NCBI RefSeq assembly: GCF_004136315.1
Contig: NZ_CP029562.1
Coordinates: forward strand, 3,557,501 to 3,621,500
Reading direction: 5' to 3'
DNA length: 64,000 nt
Source: Mesorhizobium sp. Pch-S
GTDB lineage: Bacteria; Pseudomonadota; Alphaproteobacteria; Rhizobiales; Rhizobiaceae
The notes under the pieces were generated by a model. That model was not told where the DNA came from, did not search any database, and saw only the letters and a list, made by a program, of their open reading frames with translations. A program made the position numbers and the translations under genes. Shown here piece by piece: positions 33,703 through 43,265 of the stretch (the first letter of the stretch is position 1; every line of letters starts with the position of its first letter).

Positions 33703-33871
33703 GGCCTCAAAATCCTTAGTCGGCCTTGAAACTTCCCCGCCGGTGAATCGTTCCCATATTGCGTCAATTTGGCAAGCGAGGAACGAAAACAGCGTAAAAT
33801 TTGATTTAATTCGTATGTATTGGCTGCTTTTGAATTTCGGCAGCCGTTGCTTGCCGGAAATACCCTTTCCC

Positions 33872-33900
33872 CTTGATTTTTGAGTCCCAAACCTCGATAT
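33872..33900 (+). promoter_or_regulatory. Candidate promoter of grpE
   Basis: CTTGAT at 33872 and CGATAT at 33895 are spaced by 17 bases, close to the alphaproteobacterial CTTGAC/CTATAT consensus. The start of transcription would be near 33907, about 30 bases before grpE. A heat-shock sigma could also read it; the sequence does not decide. Confidence 0.55.
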
Positions 33901-33936
33901 CGGGCACAAATCCAGAACCAACCGGCATGACGGGAA

Positions 33937-34572
33937 ATGGCGATGAGCGACCAGGCAAAAGACGAACGCGCGCCTGAAGATATCGAAGCGGTGGAAGCCG
34001 AAACGGAGCGCGCCGAAGGTGGCGTCGATGGCGATTACGAGGCGCTGGTTCGACTGCTGAAGGAAAACGAGGAACTGAAGGACAAGGCGCTGCGCACCGC
34101 AGCCGAGATGGAGAACCTGCGCCGCCGCACCGCGCGCGACGTTCAGGACGCCCGCACCTATGCGATCGCCAATTTCGCACGCGACATGCTTTCGGTGTCG
34201 GACAATCTCGCGCGTGCGCTGGAGGCGATTCCAGCTGAGGCAAAGGCGTCCGCCGACGCCGGCCTCAAAGCCCTGATCGATGGCGTCGACATCACCGAGC
34301 GTGCCATGCTTGGCGCCCTCGAGCGTCACGGCGTGAAGAAGCTTGAGCCGCAAGGCGAGAAATTCGATCCGAACTTCCATCAGGCGATGTTCGAAGTGCC
34401 TAATCCGGATGTTCCGGCCAACACGGTCGTCCAGGTCGTGCAGCCGGGCTATTCGATCGGGGAGCGCGTGCTGCGCCCGGCCATGGTCGGCGTCTCGAAG
34501 GGCGGCCCGAAGGTCGCTGCCGAGCCTACCGAGCCCGGCCCGGTCAACGAGCAGGCCGAGAAGGATGCCTGA
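33937..34572 (+). CDS. grpE: Nucleotide exchange factor GrpE
   Basis: This 211-residue co-chaperone releases ADP from DnaK. An acidic N-terminal tail is followed by a long coiled-coil helix (about 30-95, segment [26 protein letters not shown]), then the family signature region [27 protein letters not shown] and [23 protein letters not shown] at the C-terminal beta domain. A second ATG two codons downstream (33943) could also be the start. Neither hrcA nor dnaK is adjacent in this window, and the gene appears monocistronic with its own promoter and terminator. Confidence 0.97.
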   Translation: MAMSDQAKDERAPEDIEAVEAETERAEGGVDGDYEALVRLLKENEELKDKALRTAAEMENLRRRTARDVQDARTYAIANFARDMLSVSDNLARALEAIPAEAKASADAGLKALIDGVDITERAMLGALERHGVKKLEPQGEKFDPNFHQAMFEVPNPDVPANTVVQVVQPGYSIGERVLRPAMVGVSKGGPKVAAEPTEPGPVNEQAEKDA

Positions 34573-34609
34573 GCAGGCAGTCGGCAACAGGCAGTCGGCA
34601 AAATAGGAA

Positions 34610-34647
34610 AAGGGCGCCAGGTGAGAACCGCGGCGCCCTTGGCTTTT
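34610..34647 (+). terminator. Rho-independent terminator after grpE
   Basis: AAGGGCGCC (34610) pairs with GGCGCCCTT (34632) around a 13-base loop and is followed by GGCTTTT. It begins 38 bases after the grpE stop. Confidence 0.8.
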
Positions 34648-34708
34648 GCAGCACGCTGCATATAGATTCCGGCTGCCGACTTACTGCCGCTCCAGCCTCA
34701 GGCTTCCG

Positions 34709-35341
34709 ATGTCCGCCATTACCTTCATCGATTATGCCGGCGTTGCGGTGTTCGCGGCGACGGGGGCGTTGGCTGCCTCGCGCAAGCAGCTCGACATCGT
34801 CGGTTTCCTTTTTCTCGCTGCGGTGACCGGTATCGGCGGAGGCACTTTCCGCGACCTGATCCTCGGCGTGCCGGTGTTCTGGATCGGCAATCGCGATTAT
34901 GTGCTGATCTGCACCGTGGTCGCCCTGGTGGTGTTCTTTGGCGCACACCGTGTCGAATCCCGCTACAAGCTTCTGCTGTGGCTTGATGCGATCGGCCTTG
35001 CCGTCTTCGCGGTGATAGGGGCGGCGAAAGGCATGGCGATCACCGGTTCGCCGGCGGTTTCGATCATCATGGGCATGCTCACTGCCTGTTTCGGCGGAAT
35101 CCTGCGCGATTTGCTGGCCGGTGAACCTTCCGTGCTGCTCACACCGGAAATCTACGTGACAGCGGCAATCATCGGTGCCGGGGTCTACACGGCTGGCGAG
35201 CTTCTCCATCTGCCAGGCCAGGTCTCCTATCCCGCCGGCGTGCTTGCGGCTTTCGCGGTGCGGGGCGGTGCGCTGAAATTCGGCTGGTCGTTTCCGCCTT
35301 ACAAAAGTCGTCCAGGACGACGCCCGGAAGATATTCCGTAG
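34709..35341 (+). CDS. TRIC-like trimeric cation channel / UPF0126 family membrane protein (YadS-like)
   Basis: This 210-residue protein has seven hydrophobic segments and the internal repeat of the UPF0126 family: GIGGGTFRDLILG in the first half and CFGGILRDLLAG in the second. The Gly hinges and Arg-Asp pair of each repeat are conserved. Bacterial relatives of this type form potassium-permeable trimeric channels related to animal TRIC proteins; E. coli YadS is also a member. The ATG at 34709 is the first Met of the conserved part. It is convergent with the YjbR gene 28 bases away. Confidence 0.92.
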   Translation: MSAITFIDYAGVAVFAATGALAASRKQLDIVGFLFLAAVTGIGGGTFRDLILGVPVFWIGNRDYVLICTVVALVVFFGAHRVESRYKLLLWLDAIGLAVFAVIGAAKGMAITGSPAVSIIMGMLTACFGGILRDLLAGEPSVLLTPEIYVTAAIIGAGVYTAGELLHLPGQVSYPAGVLAAFAVRGGALKFGWSFPPYKSRPGRRPEDIP

Positions 35342-35369
35342 ATCTCATCGACCCGGCTCCGGGGCGAAA

Positions 35370-35741
35370 TTACCTGCTGGAGGCTTTCTCCCGTCCGGCC
35401 AGCCATGCCCTGGCTTTCGTTTTCGGAACCTGGGTCAGCCAGGTCCGCTCCAGGCGATGACGCAACTCGTCGTCCGACACGGCATTCATGCGCACAAGCA
35501 GCGCCGGCCAGCCCTTGTAGTGATCCGTCTCGAAATAGACGTCGGGCGCTGCCTGGAGCAGCATTTCCTTCTCGTCGAGCGGGCACATCACCACCGCCGT
35601 TTCCGCGTCCTTGACGCGGGTGAGCAGTTTCTTGCCGGCCTTAAGAGCCGGAGTGCCATAGGATGTGGTCTCGACAATATCGGGCAGCTCTCGAACGGCC
35701 TGTTTCAGGCGTTCGAAGATGGCGGAAAAGCCGTCAGCCAT
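35370..35741 (-). CDS. MmcQ/YjbR family protein
   Basis: This 123-residue protein matches the YjbR/MmcQ fold, a small double-wing-like alpha/beta domain. Segments are TTSYGTPALKAGKKLLTRV, then AVVMCPLDEKEMLLQAAPDVYFETDHYKGWPALLVRM, and the C-terminal ELRHRLERTWLTQVPK. Family members have been called DNA-binding by structure, but their function is not known. It starts eight bases after the end of the olsB-like gene and is probably co-transcribed with it. The longer frame upstream overlaps olsB and is not used. Confidence 0.9.
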   Translation of the reverse strand: MADGFSAIFERLKQAVRELPDIVETTSYGTPALKAGKKLLTRVKDAETAVVMCPLDEKEMLLQAAPDVYFETDHYKGWPALLVRMNAVSDDELRHRLERTWLTQVPKTKARAWLAGREKASSR

Positions 35742-35749
35742 CGTCGTTG

Positions 35750-36634
35750 CTAGGCGGCGAAACGCTGCCCTTCGCCGCCATAATAATTCAGGTAGCGGGC
35801 GCCGATCTCGCGCACGGGCAACACGATGAAGACGTCGACGGTCTTGAAATCGTGGTCGATGACACAGCCGTCGCCGATGCGTGCACCGACGCGCAGATAA
35901 CCCTTCACCAATGTCGGCATCGCAGCGATCGCGGCCTTGGTGTTGACTGCTTCGATCGGCATCAGGTCCATGGAGCAATAGCGCCCGTCATTGGCGCGGA
36001 TATCCCAGGCCGGGCTGGTGCGGCAATGATGCGCGAGATAGGTGAGGGCCTCGGCATGCGCGGCCGGAACGATGCCGTGGAACGAAGCGCAACCGGTCAG
36101 GACACCGATGTCGTAGTGCGTGAAATACGCCCACAGACCCTGCCACAACGCTTCGATGGTGCGCTTCGAGCGGTATTCGGGCAGCACGCAGGAACGGCCG
36201 AGCTCGAGGAAGCGCTGGCCAGGGTGCTTGGCGATGAGCCGCCTCAGTTCGAATTCATCCTCGGAATAGAAGCCGCCGGCGCGAACCGCGGTTTCCTGGC
36301 GCAGCAGCCGGTAGGTGCCGACGATGCGGCGATGATCCGGGCCGGGCAGGGCGTTGTCGAATACCAGGAGGTGATCGCAGACAGGATCGAAACGATCCGC
36401 GTCCCGCCGTTCCAGTGACTGCAGGCGGCTCTTGCGGGCACCGAGCTCATCGTAGAAGACACGGTAGCGGATTTCCTGGGCGGCGGCGATTTCCAGTTCG
36501 TCGCGGGCCAGCCGCACTTCAAGGCTGCCGATCTTGCCCAAGGTACCGGTGATGGACTCGATCGTCCTCATCCTCTGGATCGCGCTGCCTCCGGTGTTCC
36601 CCTGCATCTCACCTTGCGGCATCGCTGTATGCAC
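35750..36634 (-). CDS. olsB: L-ornithine N(alpha)-acyltransferase (OlsB-like)
   Basis: This GNAT-fold acyltransferase of 294 residues makes lyso-ornithine lipid from ornithine and 3-hydroxyacyl-ACP, a membrane lipid important in phosphate-poor rhizobia. Segments that mark the family are QEIRYRVFYDELGA, DHLLVFDN, ELRRLIAKHPGQRFLELGRSCVLPEYRSKRTIEALWQGL and GCASFHG. I chose the GTG at 36634 because AAGGAG lies about eight bases upstream; an ATG at 36622 is the other choice. The partner olsA is not next to it; the gene downstream is YjbR-like. Confidence 0.88.
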   Translation of the reverse strand: MHTAMPQGEMQGNTGGSAIQRMRTIESITGTLGKIGSLEVRLARDELEIAAAQEIRYRVFYDELGARKSRLQSLERRDADRFDPVCDHLLVFDNALPGPDHRRIVGTYRLLRQETAVRAGGFYSEDEFELRRLIAKHPGQRFLELGRSCVLPEYRSKRTIEALWQGLWAYFTHYDIGVLTGCASFHGIVPAAHAEALTYLAHHCRTSPAWDIRANDGRYCSMDLMPIEAVNTKAAIAAMPTLVKGYLRVGARIGDGCVIDHDFKTVDVFIVLPVREIGARYLNYYGGEGQRFAA

Positions 36635-36788
36635 GAGTGATTCTCCTTCGAGCCATCCCTCTTGGCGTCGGGATACGATGTAGGTGCTACAGGATTGTGA
36701 CAGTACCGTGATACAAAGTGAGGAGCAAGGGGAAGACGGCAACGAACCCCTGCCTAGCCGGCTTACCTAAGGGTGCGAAATTGCGGAA

Positions 36789-39068
36789 TCAGGCGGCGGC
36801 CTGGCTCTCTACGGCGTGTACCAAAGCCTGTGGATCAAGCGGTTTTGTGACGAAACCGGAGGCACCGTGGGCCAGAACGGCATGACGGGTTCTTTCCTGG
36901 CTGTCAGCCGACAGCACCATGATCGGTATCGGCGCCACACCAGACGCTTCCTCATGACGGCGAATCGCCGCGATGGCGTCCATGCCGTCCATCAGCGGCA
37001 TATGCAGGTCCATCAACACAACATCGTAACGTCTGGCGGGGTTTTCCGTCGCGACGGCATCGACGGCAGCGCGGCCATTGTTGACGATGTCGACGTGATG
37101 TCCTGCCTTCTGAAGGCTGGCACGGGCGAGCATTGCGTTGATGTCGTTGTCCTCGGCGATCAGCACCGAAAGACCGCCTGTCGGACCTGCCGGTGCGATC
37201 GAGGAATGGTTCGGGCCGGGCAGTGGGCCGCCGACAGCGGCGTGGCCGGCCAGGAGCACCCGCAGCAGGGTTTCACCGCGCACGGGGCGGGCCAGGAACG
37301 TCGCGTATCCGCCGGCGCGGAACTCGACCAGGGCACCACGGTCCGATGGGGCGATAAGCGTCACCGCCTCGCATGCCACGAAGCCAGTCTGCCGCAGCCG
37401 CTTGAGCGTCCGGCACTCCTTGTCTTCCTGGCGCGCATCAATCAGGAGAACATTGCAGAACCCCGCGAAGGGCAAGGCCTGGGTGGCGTTGGCGACGATT
37501 TCAGCGCGGCCGCCATGGGTGCGGATGGTCCGTGCAATCGCTTCGGCTTCGATGGTGTTTTCCGAAATGATGACAGCGCGACGATCGGTCAGCACGCCGG
37601 TGCGATCCTCGGTCGTTTCGATCGCTTCCCGTGCCGGCAGTTCGAAGATGAATTCGGAGCCTTCGCCGGGGGCGCTGGAAACGCTGATCGTGCCGTTCAT
37701 GGCCGCCGCCAGCCGTCGTGAGATGGCCAGTCCAAGGCCGGCGCCGCCATGCTTGCGGGTCGATGTGCCATCGGCCTGCTCGAAATCCTCGAAGATGCGA
37801 TCCATATCGGCTTCGCTGAGGCCTGGCCCGGTGTCGGTGATCGAGAAGACGATGCGGTCACCGCTGTCGGCGCGCCGGCGCGTGACGCTCACCAGAACTC
37901 CGCCTGTTTCGGTGAATTTGACGGCGTTCCCAATCAGGTTGAGCAGCACCTGCCGAACGCGACCGGGATCGGCCGTGATGATCTGAGGCACATCCGGTGC
38001 GACGTGGCAGGCCAGGCCGATGGCTTTGGCGAAGGCGCGCGCGGCGAGAAGCTCCACGACATTGTCGGCGATCTCGCGTGGCGACATCGGTTGAGGTTCG
38101 GGTGCGAAACGGCCAGCCTCGATCTTGGAATAGTCGAGCAGGTCCTCGATCAGGGCCAGCAGCGCGCTGGCCGATGTCGAGACCGCTCCGACATAGGTAC
38201 GCTGTTCAGGCGTCAGCCTGGTGTCGGCAAGAAGCTTGGCCATGCCCATGATGCCATTCATCGGCGTGCGGATCTCGTGGCTGACGGTGGCGAGGAAGCG
38301 CGACTTGGCCTGGCTGGCATATTCGGCGCGCTCGCGGGCGTTGATCAGTGAGGATTCCGCCTGTTTGCGCGCCGTGATGTCACGCGCGATCGCCCGGTGG
38401 GAAACCTCGGCACTGTCCTTGTCGCGCATCGATAGTTCAATCCACGAAAACCAGCGCGGACCGTTCTGCGTACGGATGGCGACGTCGGTTGAACTCAGGC
38501 AGTCATGGTCGGAAAAAGCTGCGTCCGGAACGATGCCGATGTCGATGCCGAGTTCCGTCAGCAGCATTCCGGCCAGATCGGTCTGGCTCTGCCCGACGAG
38601 GTCGGCGAAGACACGGTTGGCGTAGACGATGCGGCCGTCGCGGTCGCGATGGACGACCAGGTCGCCGAGTGCATCGATGAGACCACGAAAACGCTCCTCG
38701 CTTTCCTGCATCTCCCACATGCGGTCGGCCATGGTTTCGATTTCGGCACGGCTGCGGGCTGCCGTGTCGTCGAGGATCGAGACCGCGGTGTGCTCACTGC
38801 GCCGGTTGCGCACGAAGAGAGCCAGGCCGGCAATGCCGGTCAGCAGCACGCCCAGGGCGATGAAGGGCGGTGCGCCGGTGAGATGGGAAAGACCGGCGAG
38901 AACGACAAGTGCAACGAAAATGACGAAGGGCAGGCCTTCGTGCTCGCGCCTGTCCAGCGTTGGCACCAGTGGTGGCGTCGTGGCCAGCACGCGACGAGGC
39001 GTTGCCGGCTCAGCCGGATTCGCCTGATGCTCACCCTCCACCTTTATGGCAGCTCTGTCCCCTATCAT
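36789..39068 (-). CDS. Hybrid sensor histidine kinase with PAS and receiver domains
   Basis: This 759-residue protein has two membrane helices at about 47-62 and 67-86, a PAS domain at about 122-240, and HisKA with the phospho-accepting His264 in [11 protein letters not shown]. HATPase follows, with motifs [31 protein letters not shown] and [15 protein letters not shown] degenerate receiver-like domain lies at about 500-620 (RAVIISE ... NVLLIDARQ). The C-terminal receiver (633-759) has phospho-accepting Asp687 in VLMDLHMP and Lys742. The signal is unknown. No response regulator gene is beside it, so the output goes through a histidine phosphotransfer protein or a distant partner. It is upstream of olsB in the same direction, 154 bases away. 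Confidence 0.95.
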   Translation of the reverse strand: MIGDRAAIKVEGEHQANPAEPATPRRVLATTPPLVPTLDRREHEGLPFVIFVALVVLAGLSHLTGAPPFIALGVLLTGIAGLALFVRNRRSEHTAVSILDDTAARSRAEIETMADRMWEMQESEERFRGLIDALGDLVVHRDRDGRIVYANRVFADLVGQSQTDLAGMLLTELGIDIGIVPDAAFSDHDCLSSTDVAIRTQNGPRWFSWIELSMRDKDSAEVSHRAIARDITARKQAESSLINARERAEYASQAKSRFLATVSHEIRTPMNGIMGMAKLLADTRLTPEQRTYVGAVSTSASALLALIEDLLDYSKIEAGRFAPEPQPMSPREIADNVVELLAARAFAKAIGLACHVAPDVPQIITADPGRVRQVLLNLIGNAVKFTETGGVLVSVTRRRADSGDRIVFSITDTGPGLSEADMDRIFEDFEQADGTSTRKHGGAGLGLAISRRLAAAMNGTISVSSAPGEGSEFIFELPAREAIETTEDRTGVLTDRRAVIISENTIEAEAIARTIRTHGGRAEIVANATQALPFAGFCNVLLIDARQEDKECRTLKRLRQTGFVACEAVTLIAPSDRGALVEFRAGGYATFLARPVRGETLLRVLLAGHAAVGGPLPGPNHSSIAPAGPTGGLSVLIAEDNDINAMLARASLQKAGHHVDIVNNGRAAVDAVATENPARRYDVVLMDLHMPLMDGMDAIAAIRRHEEASGVAPIPIMVLSADSQERTRHAVLAHGASGFVTKPLDPQALVHAVESQAAA

Positions 39069-39207
39069 GCAGCTATCTTAGCCACAGATAAATTATGGAA
39101 GGCTGGGTCGAACCGTTCGAATTTTAGGAATTGGCCGGTTTTCCTTTGACGTCCTGCGGCGGACGCGGAGTATGGAGCCGCTTCGCAATCATTGTAACTT
39201 CGGCCCG

Positions 39208-40116
39208 ATGATCGAGATTCGTTTGCTTCGCCAGTTCATTGCCGTTGCCGAAGAGTTGCATTTCCACCGGGCTGCAGAGCGGCTGCATATGGCACAGCCG
39301 CCTCTCAGCCAGGCCATCCGCCGGCTGGAAAGCGAAATCGGCGCGCCATTGTTCATCCGGAACAACCGCAACGTGGCTTTGACGCCTGCGGGCATCTCAT
39401 TTCTGGATACGGCGCGGATCATGCTCGAGACACTGGAAACGGGCGTCGAACAGGCGAGACGGATCGCGTCCGGAACGAGTGGCAGTTTGAAAGTCGTGTT
39501 TGTCGGCACGCTGCATTTCAACTTCCTGCCCAAGGTGGTGCAGGCTTTTCGGTCAAGCTTGCCCGATGTCGAACTGATGTTGCGGGAGGGAACGACTGCC
39601 GAACAGGTCTCTGCATTGAAAGCGGGCCAGGCGGATATCGGCTTGATGCGGCGGCCAGGCATCGCGGTTCCGGAACTGGTTTTCGAGCGCATTGCGCGTG
39701 AAGAGATCATGGTGGCTTTGCCGGAAGATCATGCCCAGGCAGCCGAGGAGCGGGTTTCCCTCGCTGGCTTGGCGCAGGACAATTTCATCGTGACGCCCCG
39801 CTCGGAAGGCATGGGATTCTACGACCAGATGATTGCGCTCTGCAATGCGGCCGGATTCTCGCCTCGCATCGTGCAAGAGGCCCGGCAGATCGAGACAATC
39901 GCTGGGCTGGTCGCGGGTGGCCTGGGCATTGCCCTCGTGCCGGCCTCCGTCAGTCACGGACGACGGGAAGGCATCGTCTTTCGCCATATCGCGGCGGAGG
40001 GAATGGGAGATGCCTTGTTCCTGGATGTGCTTGCAGCCTGGCACGCTTCGAAGTCAGCACCCGCCCGCGCCAAATTTCTCGAAATCGCACGGCAGGCCGG
40101 CGGTTTGATATCTTGA
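39208..40116 (+). CDS. LysR family transcriptional regulator
   Basis: This 302-residue LysR protein has the N-terminal winged helix LRQFIAVAEELHFHRAAERLHMAQPPLSQAIRRLE and a full effector-binding domain from about residue 90. The helix-turn-helix with AQPPLSQ and the start of the domain GSLKVVFVGTLHFNFLPKVV resemble the BenM/CatM group that responds to aromatic acids. I chose the ATG at 39208 because it places MIEIRLLRQFI at the usual start. It is read in the same direction as the NIPSNAP gene that follows after 84 bases; which gene it controls is not clear. Confidence 0.93.
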   Translation: MIEIRLLRQFIAVAEELHFHRAAERLHMAQPPLSQAIRRLESEIGAPLFIRNNRNVALTPAGISFLDTARIMLETLETGVEQARRIASGTSGSLKVVFVGTLHFNFLPKVVQAFRSSLPDVELMLREGTTAEQVSALKAGQADIGLMRRPGIAVPELVFERIAREEIMVALPEDHAQAAEERVSLAGLAQDNFIVTPRSEGMGFYDQMIALCNAAGFSPRIVQEARQIETIAGLVAGGLGIALVPASVSHGRREGIVFRHIAAEGMGDALFLDVLAAWHASKSAPARAKFLEIARQAGGLIS

Positions 40117-40200
40117 GAGTATCAAACCGAATAGAATAATATATTTTACCTACACATTCCGATCGCCCATTCTGGACACCAAGCCAGAGTGGAGCGAACC

Positions 40201-40683
40201 ATGGGCATCGGCGAGAAATCCCGGCAGCGTGGGCAAGCCAGGGCAAATGCCCGCCGATTGGCTGCCAACCGTCGGGAGATCCTTGCAACCATGATCATGG
40301 CGGCGTGGTCCGCGCTGTCTCCGGCCCTGGCTGAAAAGCAGAAAGGAGATATCCAGGTGATCCACCAGTTGCGCATCTACGAGATTTTCGACACGAACAA
40401 GGCAGCTTTCCATGCTCGCTTCCGTGACCACGCCATCCGTATCATGAAAAGATACGGCTTCGACTTTGTCGCTCTGTGGGAGACGCAGCAACAAGACCGA
40501 ACCGAGTTTGTCTATATGCTGCGCTGGCCTGACGAGCGGACGATGACCGATGCCTGGGCACAGTTCATGGCGGACGGCGAGTGGTCCGAGATCAAGGAGA
40601 AAACCGGCGCTGAATCCGGCAACATGGTCGGCCAGATAACCGAGCGCGTGCTGCGTCCGACCGACTATTCTGCGGCGATCTGA
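40201..40683 (+). CDS. NIPSNAP family protein, probably exported
   Basis: This 160-residue protein contains a NIPSNAP (ferredoxin-like alpha+beta barrel) domain at about 58-155, with IHQLRIYEIFDTNKAAFHARFRDHAIRIM at its start and RTEFVYMLRWPDERTMTDAWAQFMAD later. The N-terminal part is basic and then hydrophobic (REILATMIMAAWSALSPALA), which looks like a signal peptide with cleavage after ALA; an Arg pair ahead of it leaves a Tat route possible. The function of bacterial NIPSNAP proteins is largely unknown. An upstream GTG at 40189 is also in frame. Confidence 0.8.
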   Translation: MGIGEKSRQRGQARANARRLAANRREILATMIMAAWSALSPALAEKQKGDIQVIHQLRIYEIFDTNKAAFHARFRDHAIRIMKRYGFDFVALWETQQQDRTEFVYMLRWPDERTMTDAWAQFMADGEWSEIKEKTGAESGNMVGQITERVLRPTDYSAAI

Positions 40684-40697
40684 CGAAACCTCGTACC

Positions 40698-41111
40698 TCA
40701 CGGCCCGGCATCATCGTAGGCGCGCCGACTTTGCTCGATACGGGGCAGATTGTCCTGTATCCAGAAGTTGAGGCCTTCAAGCGCTGACAAAATGCCCGTG
40801 CCCATCTCGGTCAGCTGATATTCGACGCGCGGGGGTACTTCAGGAAAATAGTGGCGCGCCACAAGGCCATCGCGCTCCAGATTGCGCAGCGTAAGCGTCA
40901 GCATGCGCTGCGTAATTCCTTCGACCTCGTTTTTGAGTCCTGAAAAACGAAGCCGCCTCCCGGGTGCTATCGAAAGGCGCCACAGGACCAGGACGGTCCA
41001 TTTGTCGCCGAGCCTCGTACAGACACCGTTCGATGGGGATGGTTTGAAGCGGCGGCCAGCCTCGGCAATCTCGTCAGGCCTTGCATGGTGGGATCTGTCC
41101 AAGCGTATCAT
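40698..41111 (-). CDS. HxlR family transcriptional regulator
   Basis: This 137-residue winged-helix regulator has the family core CTRLGDKWTVLVLWRLS near residue 32, with the sensing-position Cys in GVCTRLGDKW, then LRFSGLKNEVEGITQRMLTLTLRNLERDGLV and the wing PPRVEYQLTEMG. I chose the ATG at 41111; a longer frame upstream crosses the promoter region of the next gene. It is divergent from an NmrA-like gene 89 bases away and is its likely regulator. This is the second HxlR gene beside an oxidoreductase or transferase in the window. Confidence 0.92.
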   Translation of the reverse strand: MIRLDRSHHARPDEIAEAGRRFKPSPSNGVCTRLGDKWTVLVLWRLSIAPGRRLRFSGLKNEVEGITQRMLTLTLRNLERDGLVARHYFPEVPPRVEYQLTEMGTGILSALEGLNFWIQDNLPRIEQSRRAYDDAGP

Positions 41112-41200
41112 CCTTGTGCCCGAGGCTGGAAAATGTGCCGTCTTCCGCCAGCGTTCCAGCAGTATATATGGGGACCCTTGTTCAACACGAGGGTTCTCGA

Positions 41201-42088
41201 ATGACGAATGACAAGCCTCCAATCCTGGTGTTCGGTGCGACGGGCCGGCAGGGCGGAGCGGTCGCCAGGGCGCTCCGACAGGCGCAGTGGTCCGTTCGTG
41301 CGCTGGTGAGGGACACTGCCGCGCCAAGGTCGATCGCGCTTAACGATGCCGGCGTCGAACTGGCACAGGGATCGCTTGAGGATATCGAGGCGATCCGGGC
41401 AGCGATGAAGGGCGTGCATGGCGTCTTCAGCGTCCTGCCGGGCAATCTGGCCCAGGAAGAGGAAGTGCGCGCCGGAGTATCCATTGCGGACATCGCCGTC
41501 GAGCGCGGCGTTCGCCATTTTGTCTATTCCTCCGGTGCCAGTGCGGGAGACAGGCTGACAGGTGTGGCGCGTTTCGACGCCAAGCCGCGTATCGAGGCGC
41601 ATGTCCGCAGCCTGCCGATCACCGCAACCATCATCAGGCCGATGATCTTCATGGAGATGCTGGCGAGGCCAGGCTTCGGACTGGAGGAAGGAAGTTACAG
41701 TTTCTTCCTCCGTCCGGATCAGGCGATGCAGCTCATTGCCGTCTCCGACATCGGAAAATTTGTAGCCGCGGTCTTCGCCGACAGGAGCCGGTTTGGCGGC
41801 GAAACGCTGAAGATTGCCGGCGATACAGTTACCGGCAGCGATCTGGAGGCCGTTCTGACGCAAGCCGCCGGCCGGCCGATCGCCTATGCGCGCTTTTCCG
41901 AAGAGACCCTCATGGCCAATCCCGATCTCGGGCACATGGCCGCCAGCCTTGAAACAGGGCCGCTTGCCGACCATGTCGACCTGGATGTCATGCGCCAGAT
42001 CAATCCGGAAATCATCTCGTTCCGGTCCTGGCTATCCGGGGACGGACTCAAGGCTTTCGAGGAGGCGCTCGGACGGGGAGCGGCCTGA
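41201..42088 (+). CDS. NmrA-like NAD(P)-binding protein
   Basis: This 295-residue protein of the atypical SDR group has the NmrA nucleotide motif VFGATGRQGGAVARAL at about 10-25, the second Arg segment VRALVRD, and the conserved YSSGAS near 112. The fold is complete and close in length to NmrA/HSCARG relatives (about 300). Such proteins sense the NADP(H) state or act as quinone oxidoreductases. ATG at 41201 follows CGAGGGTTCTCGA. It is divergent from an HxlR gene, a pairing seen often for redox-responsive NmrA/QOR genes. The active-site Tyr is not obvious. Confidence 0.9.
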   Translation: MTNDKPPILVFGATGRQGGAVARALRQAQWSVRALVRDTAAPRSIALNDAGVELAQGSLEDIEAIRAAMKGVHGVFSVLPGNLAQEEEVRAGVSIADIAVERGVRHFVYSSGASAGDRLTGVARFDAKPRIEAHVRSLPITATIIRPMIFMEMLARPGFGLEEGSYSFFLRPDQAMQLIAVSDIGKFVAAVFADRSRFGGETLKIAGDTVTGSDLEAVLTQAAGRPIAYARFSEETLMANPDLGHMAASLETGPLADHVDLDVMRQINPEIISFRSWLSGDGLKAFEEALGRGAA

Positions 42089-42093
42089 AGTCG

Positions 42094-43095
42094 TTAATCG
42101 GCAGGCTCCATGTCAACGACGACCCGGCCACGGATCTTGCCCTCGACGATGTCGGTTGCGGCGGCAATGATGCCGTCAAAGCCGATGGTGTTGGAAAGCG
42201 CCTTGAGTTTTGCCAGATCGAGGTCACTGCCGATGCGCCGCCAGGCTTCGATCCGCACTTCCTTTGGCGCCATGACGGAATCGATGCCGAGCAGCGAGAC
42301 GCCGCGCAGGATGAACGGAGCGACCGATGAGGGCAGGTCCATGCCGCCAGCCAGGCCGCACGCAGCGATGGCACCGCCATAGGCGGTCATCGAGAGGACG
42401 TTGGCCAGCGTGGTGGAGCCGACAGCGTCGATACCACCCGCCCAACGCTCCTTGGCGAGCGGTTTCGCCGGTCCGGTCAGCTCGTCGCGGGCGACGATCT
42501 CGGCTGCGCCGAGATCGCGCAGCCAGGCCTCTTCCGAAGCCCGTCCGGTCGAGGCGATGACGTGGTAGCCAAGTTTCGACAGGATCGAGACGGCGACGGA
42601 ACCGACGCCGCCGGCGGCTCCCGTCACGATCACCGGCCCACGCTGCGGCACGATGCCGTGGCGCTCGAGCGCCATCACCGAAAGCATCGCTGTATAACCC
42701 GCGGTGCCGACAGCCATGGCGTCATGCGCCGTGATGCCTTCCGGTAGCGGCACCAGCCAGTCACCCTTGACGCGAGCGCGCTCGGCATAGGCGCCGTAAT
42801 GGGTCTCGCCGACGCCCCAGCCGTTCAGGATGACGCGATCGCCCTTGCGCCAGTCGGCATGGCTGGATGAGAGCACCGTGCCGGCGAAATCGATGCCGGG
42901 CACCAGCGGCCAGCGGCGCACGACGGGCGCCTTGCCGGTGATCGCCAGCCCGTCCTTGTAGTTCACCGTCGTGGCCTCGACCGCAACGACGACATCGCCT
43001 TCCATCAGATCGGCTTCAGTCAGCTCGGTGACCGTGACCGACTGTTTCTTGTCTTCGTCGCGAGAGACAAGAATGGCTTTGAAGGTGTCCGGCAC
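42094..43095 (-). CDS. Quinone oxidoreductase-like MDR enzyme, AcuI/YhdH family
   Basis: This 333-residue medium-chain reductase is close to AcuI/YhdH, which reduces acrylyl-CoA with NADPH and lacks the catalytic zinc of alcohol dehydrogenases. The segments [31 protein letters not shown] near the N-terminus and [21 protein letters not shown] (cofactor site, about 150) are characteristic; [17 protein letters not shown] and [13 protein letters not shown] also fit. It may protect against acryloyl-CoA or reduce small enones. The gene is convergent with the NmrA gene and is monocistronic. Confidence 0.93.
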   Translation of the reverse strand: MPDTFKAILVSRDEDKKQSVTVTELTEADLMEGDVVVAVEATTVNYKDGLAITGKAPVVRRWPLVPGIDFAGTVLSSSHADWRKGDRVILNGWGVGETHYGAYAERARVKGDWLVPLPEGITAHDAMAVGTAGYTAMLSVMALERHGIVPQRGPVIVTGAAGGVGSVAVSILSKLGYHVIASTGRASEEAWLRDLGAAEIVARDELTGPAKPLAKERWAGGIDAVGSTTLANVLSMTAYGGAIAACGLAGGMDLPSSVAPFILRGVSLLGIDSVMAPKEVRIEAWRRIGSDLDLAKLKALSNTIGFDGIIAAATDIVEGKIRGRVVVDMEPAD

Positions 43096-43160
43096 TGGCT
43101 GCTCCTCGATCCTGGATGAGAAGATCAGGCTAGTTCGAAAACAACCGTGGTCAATCGGCC

Positions 43161-43265
43161 CGGAGCGCTTCTGCTTTTCGCGGAAACGCTTAAATGCCCT
43201 AACTCTTTGTTTTCATGGAATTCCAGAAACAAGACCACTTCGTGCCCTTGCTGGAATTGCTCTAA
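43161..43265. repeat. Two degenerate palindromes (class B and class A) in tandem
   Basis: GGAGCGCTTCTGCTTTTCGCGGAAACGCT (43161-43190) is a worn class B element and the segment from GGAATTCCAGAAAC to TGGAATTGCTCTAA (43218-43265) is a class A element. They lie upstream of acuI and touch the lspA stop codon. Confidence 0.6.

Noticed and set aside
33728-33765. Heat-shock promoter CTTGAAA ... CCCATAT upstream of grpE
   Set aside because: The two boxes are more than 20 bases apart, too far for a sigma-32 promoter. The pair at 33872/33895 has the right spacing.
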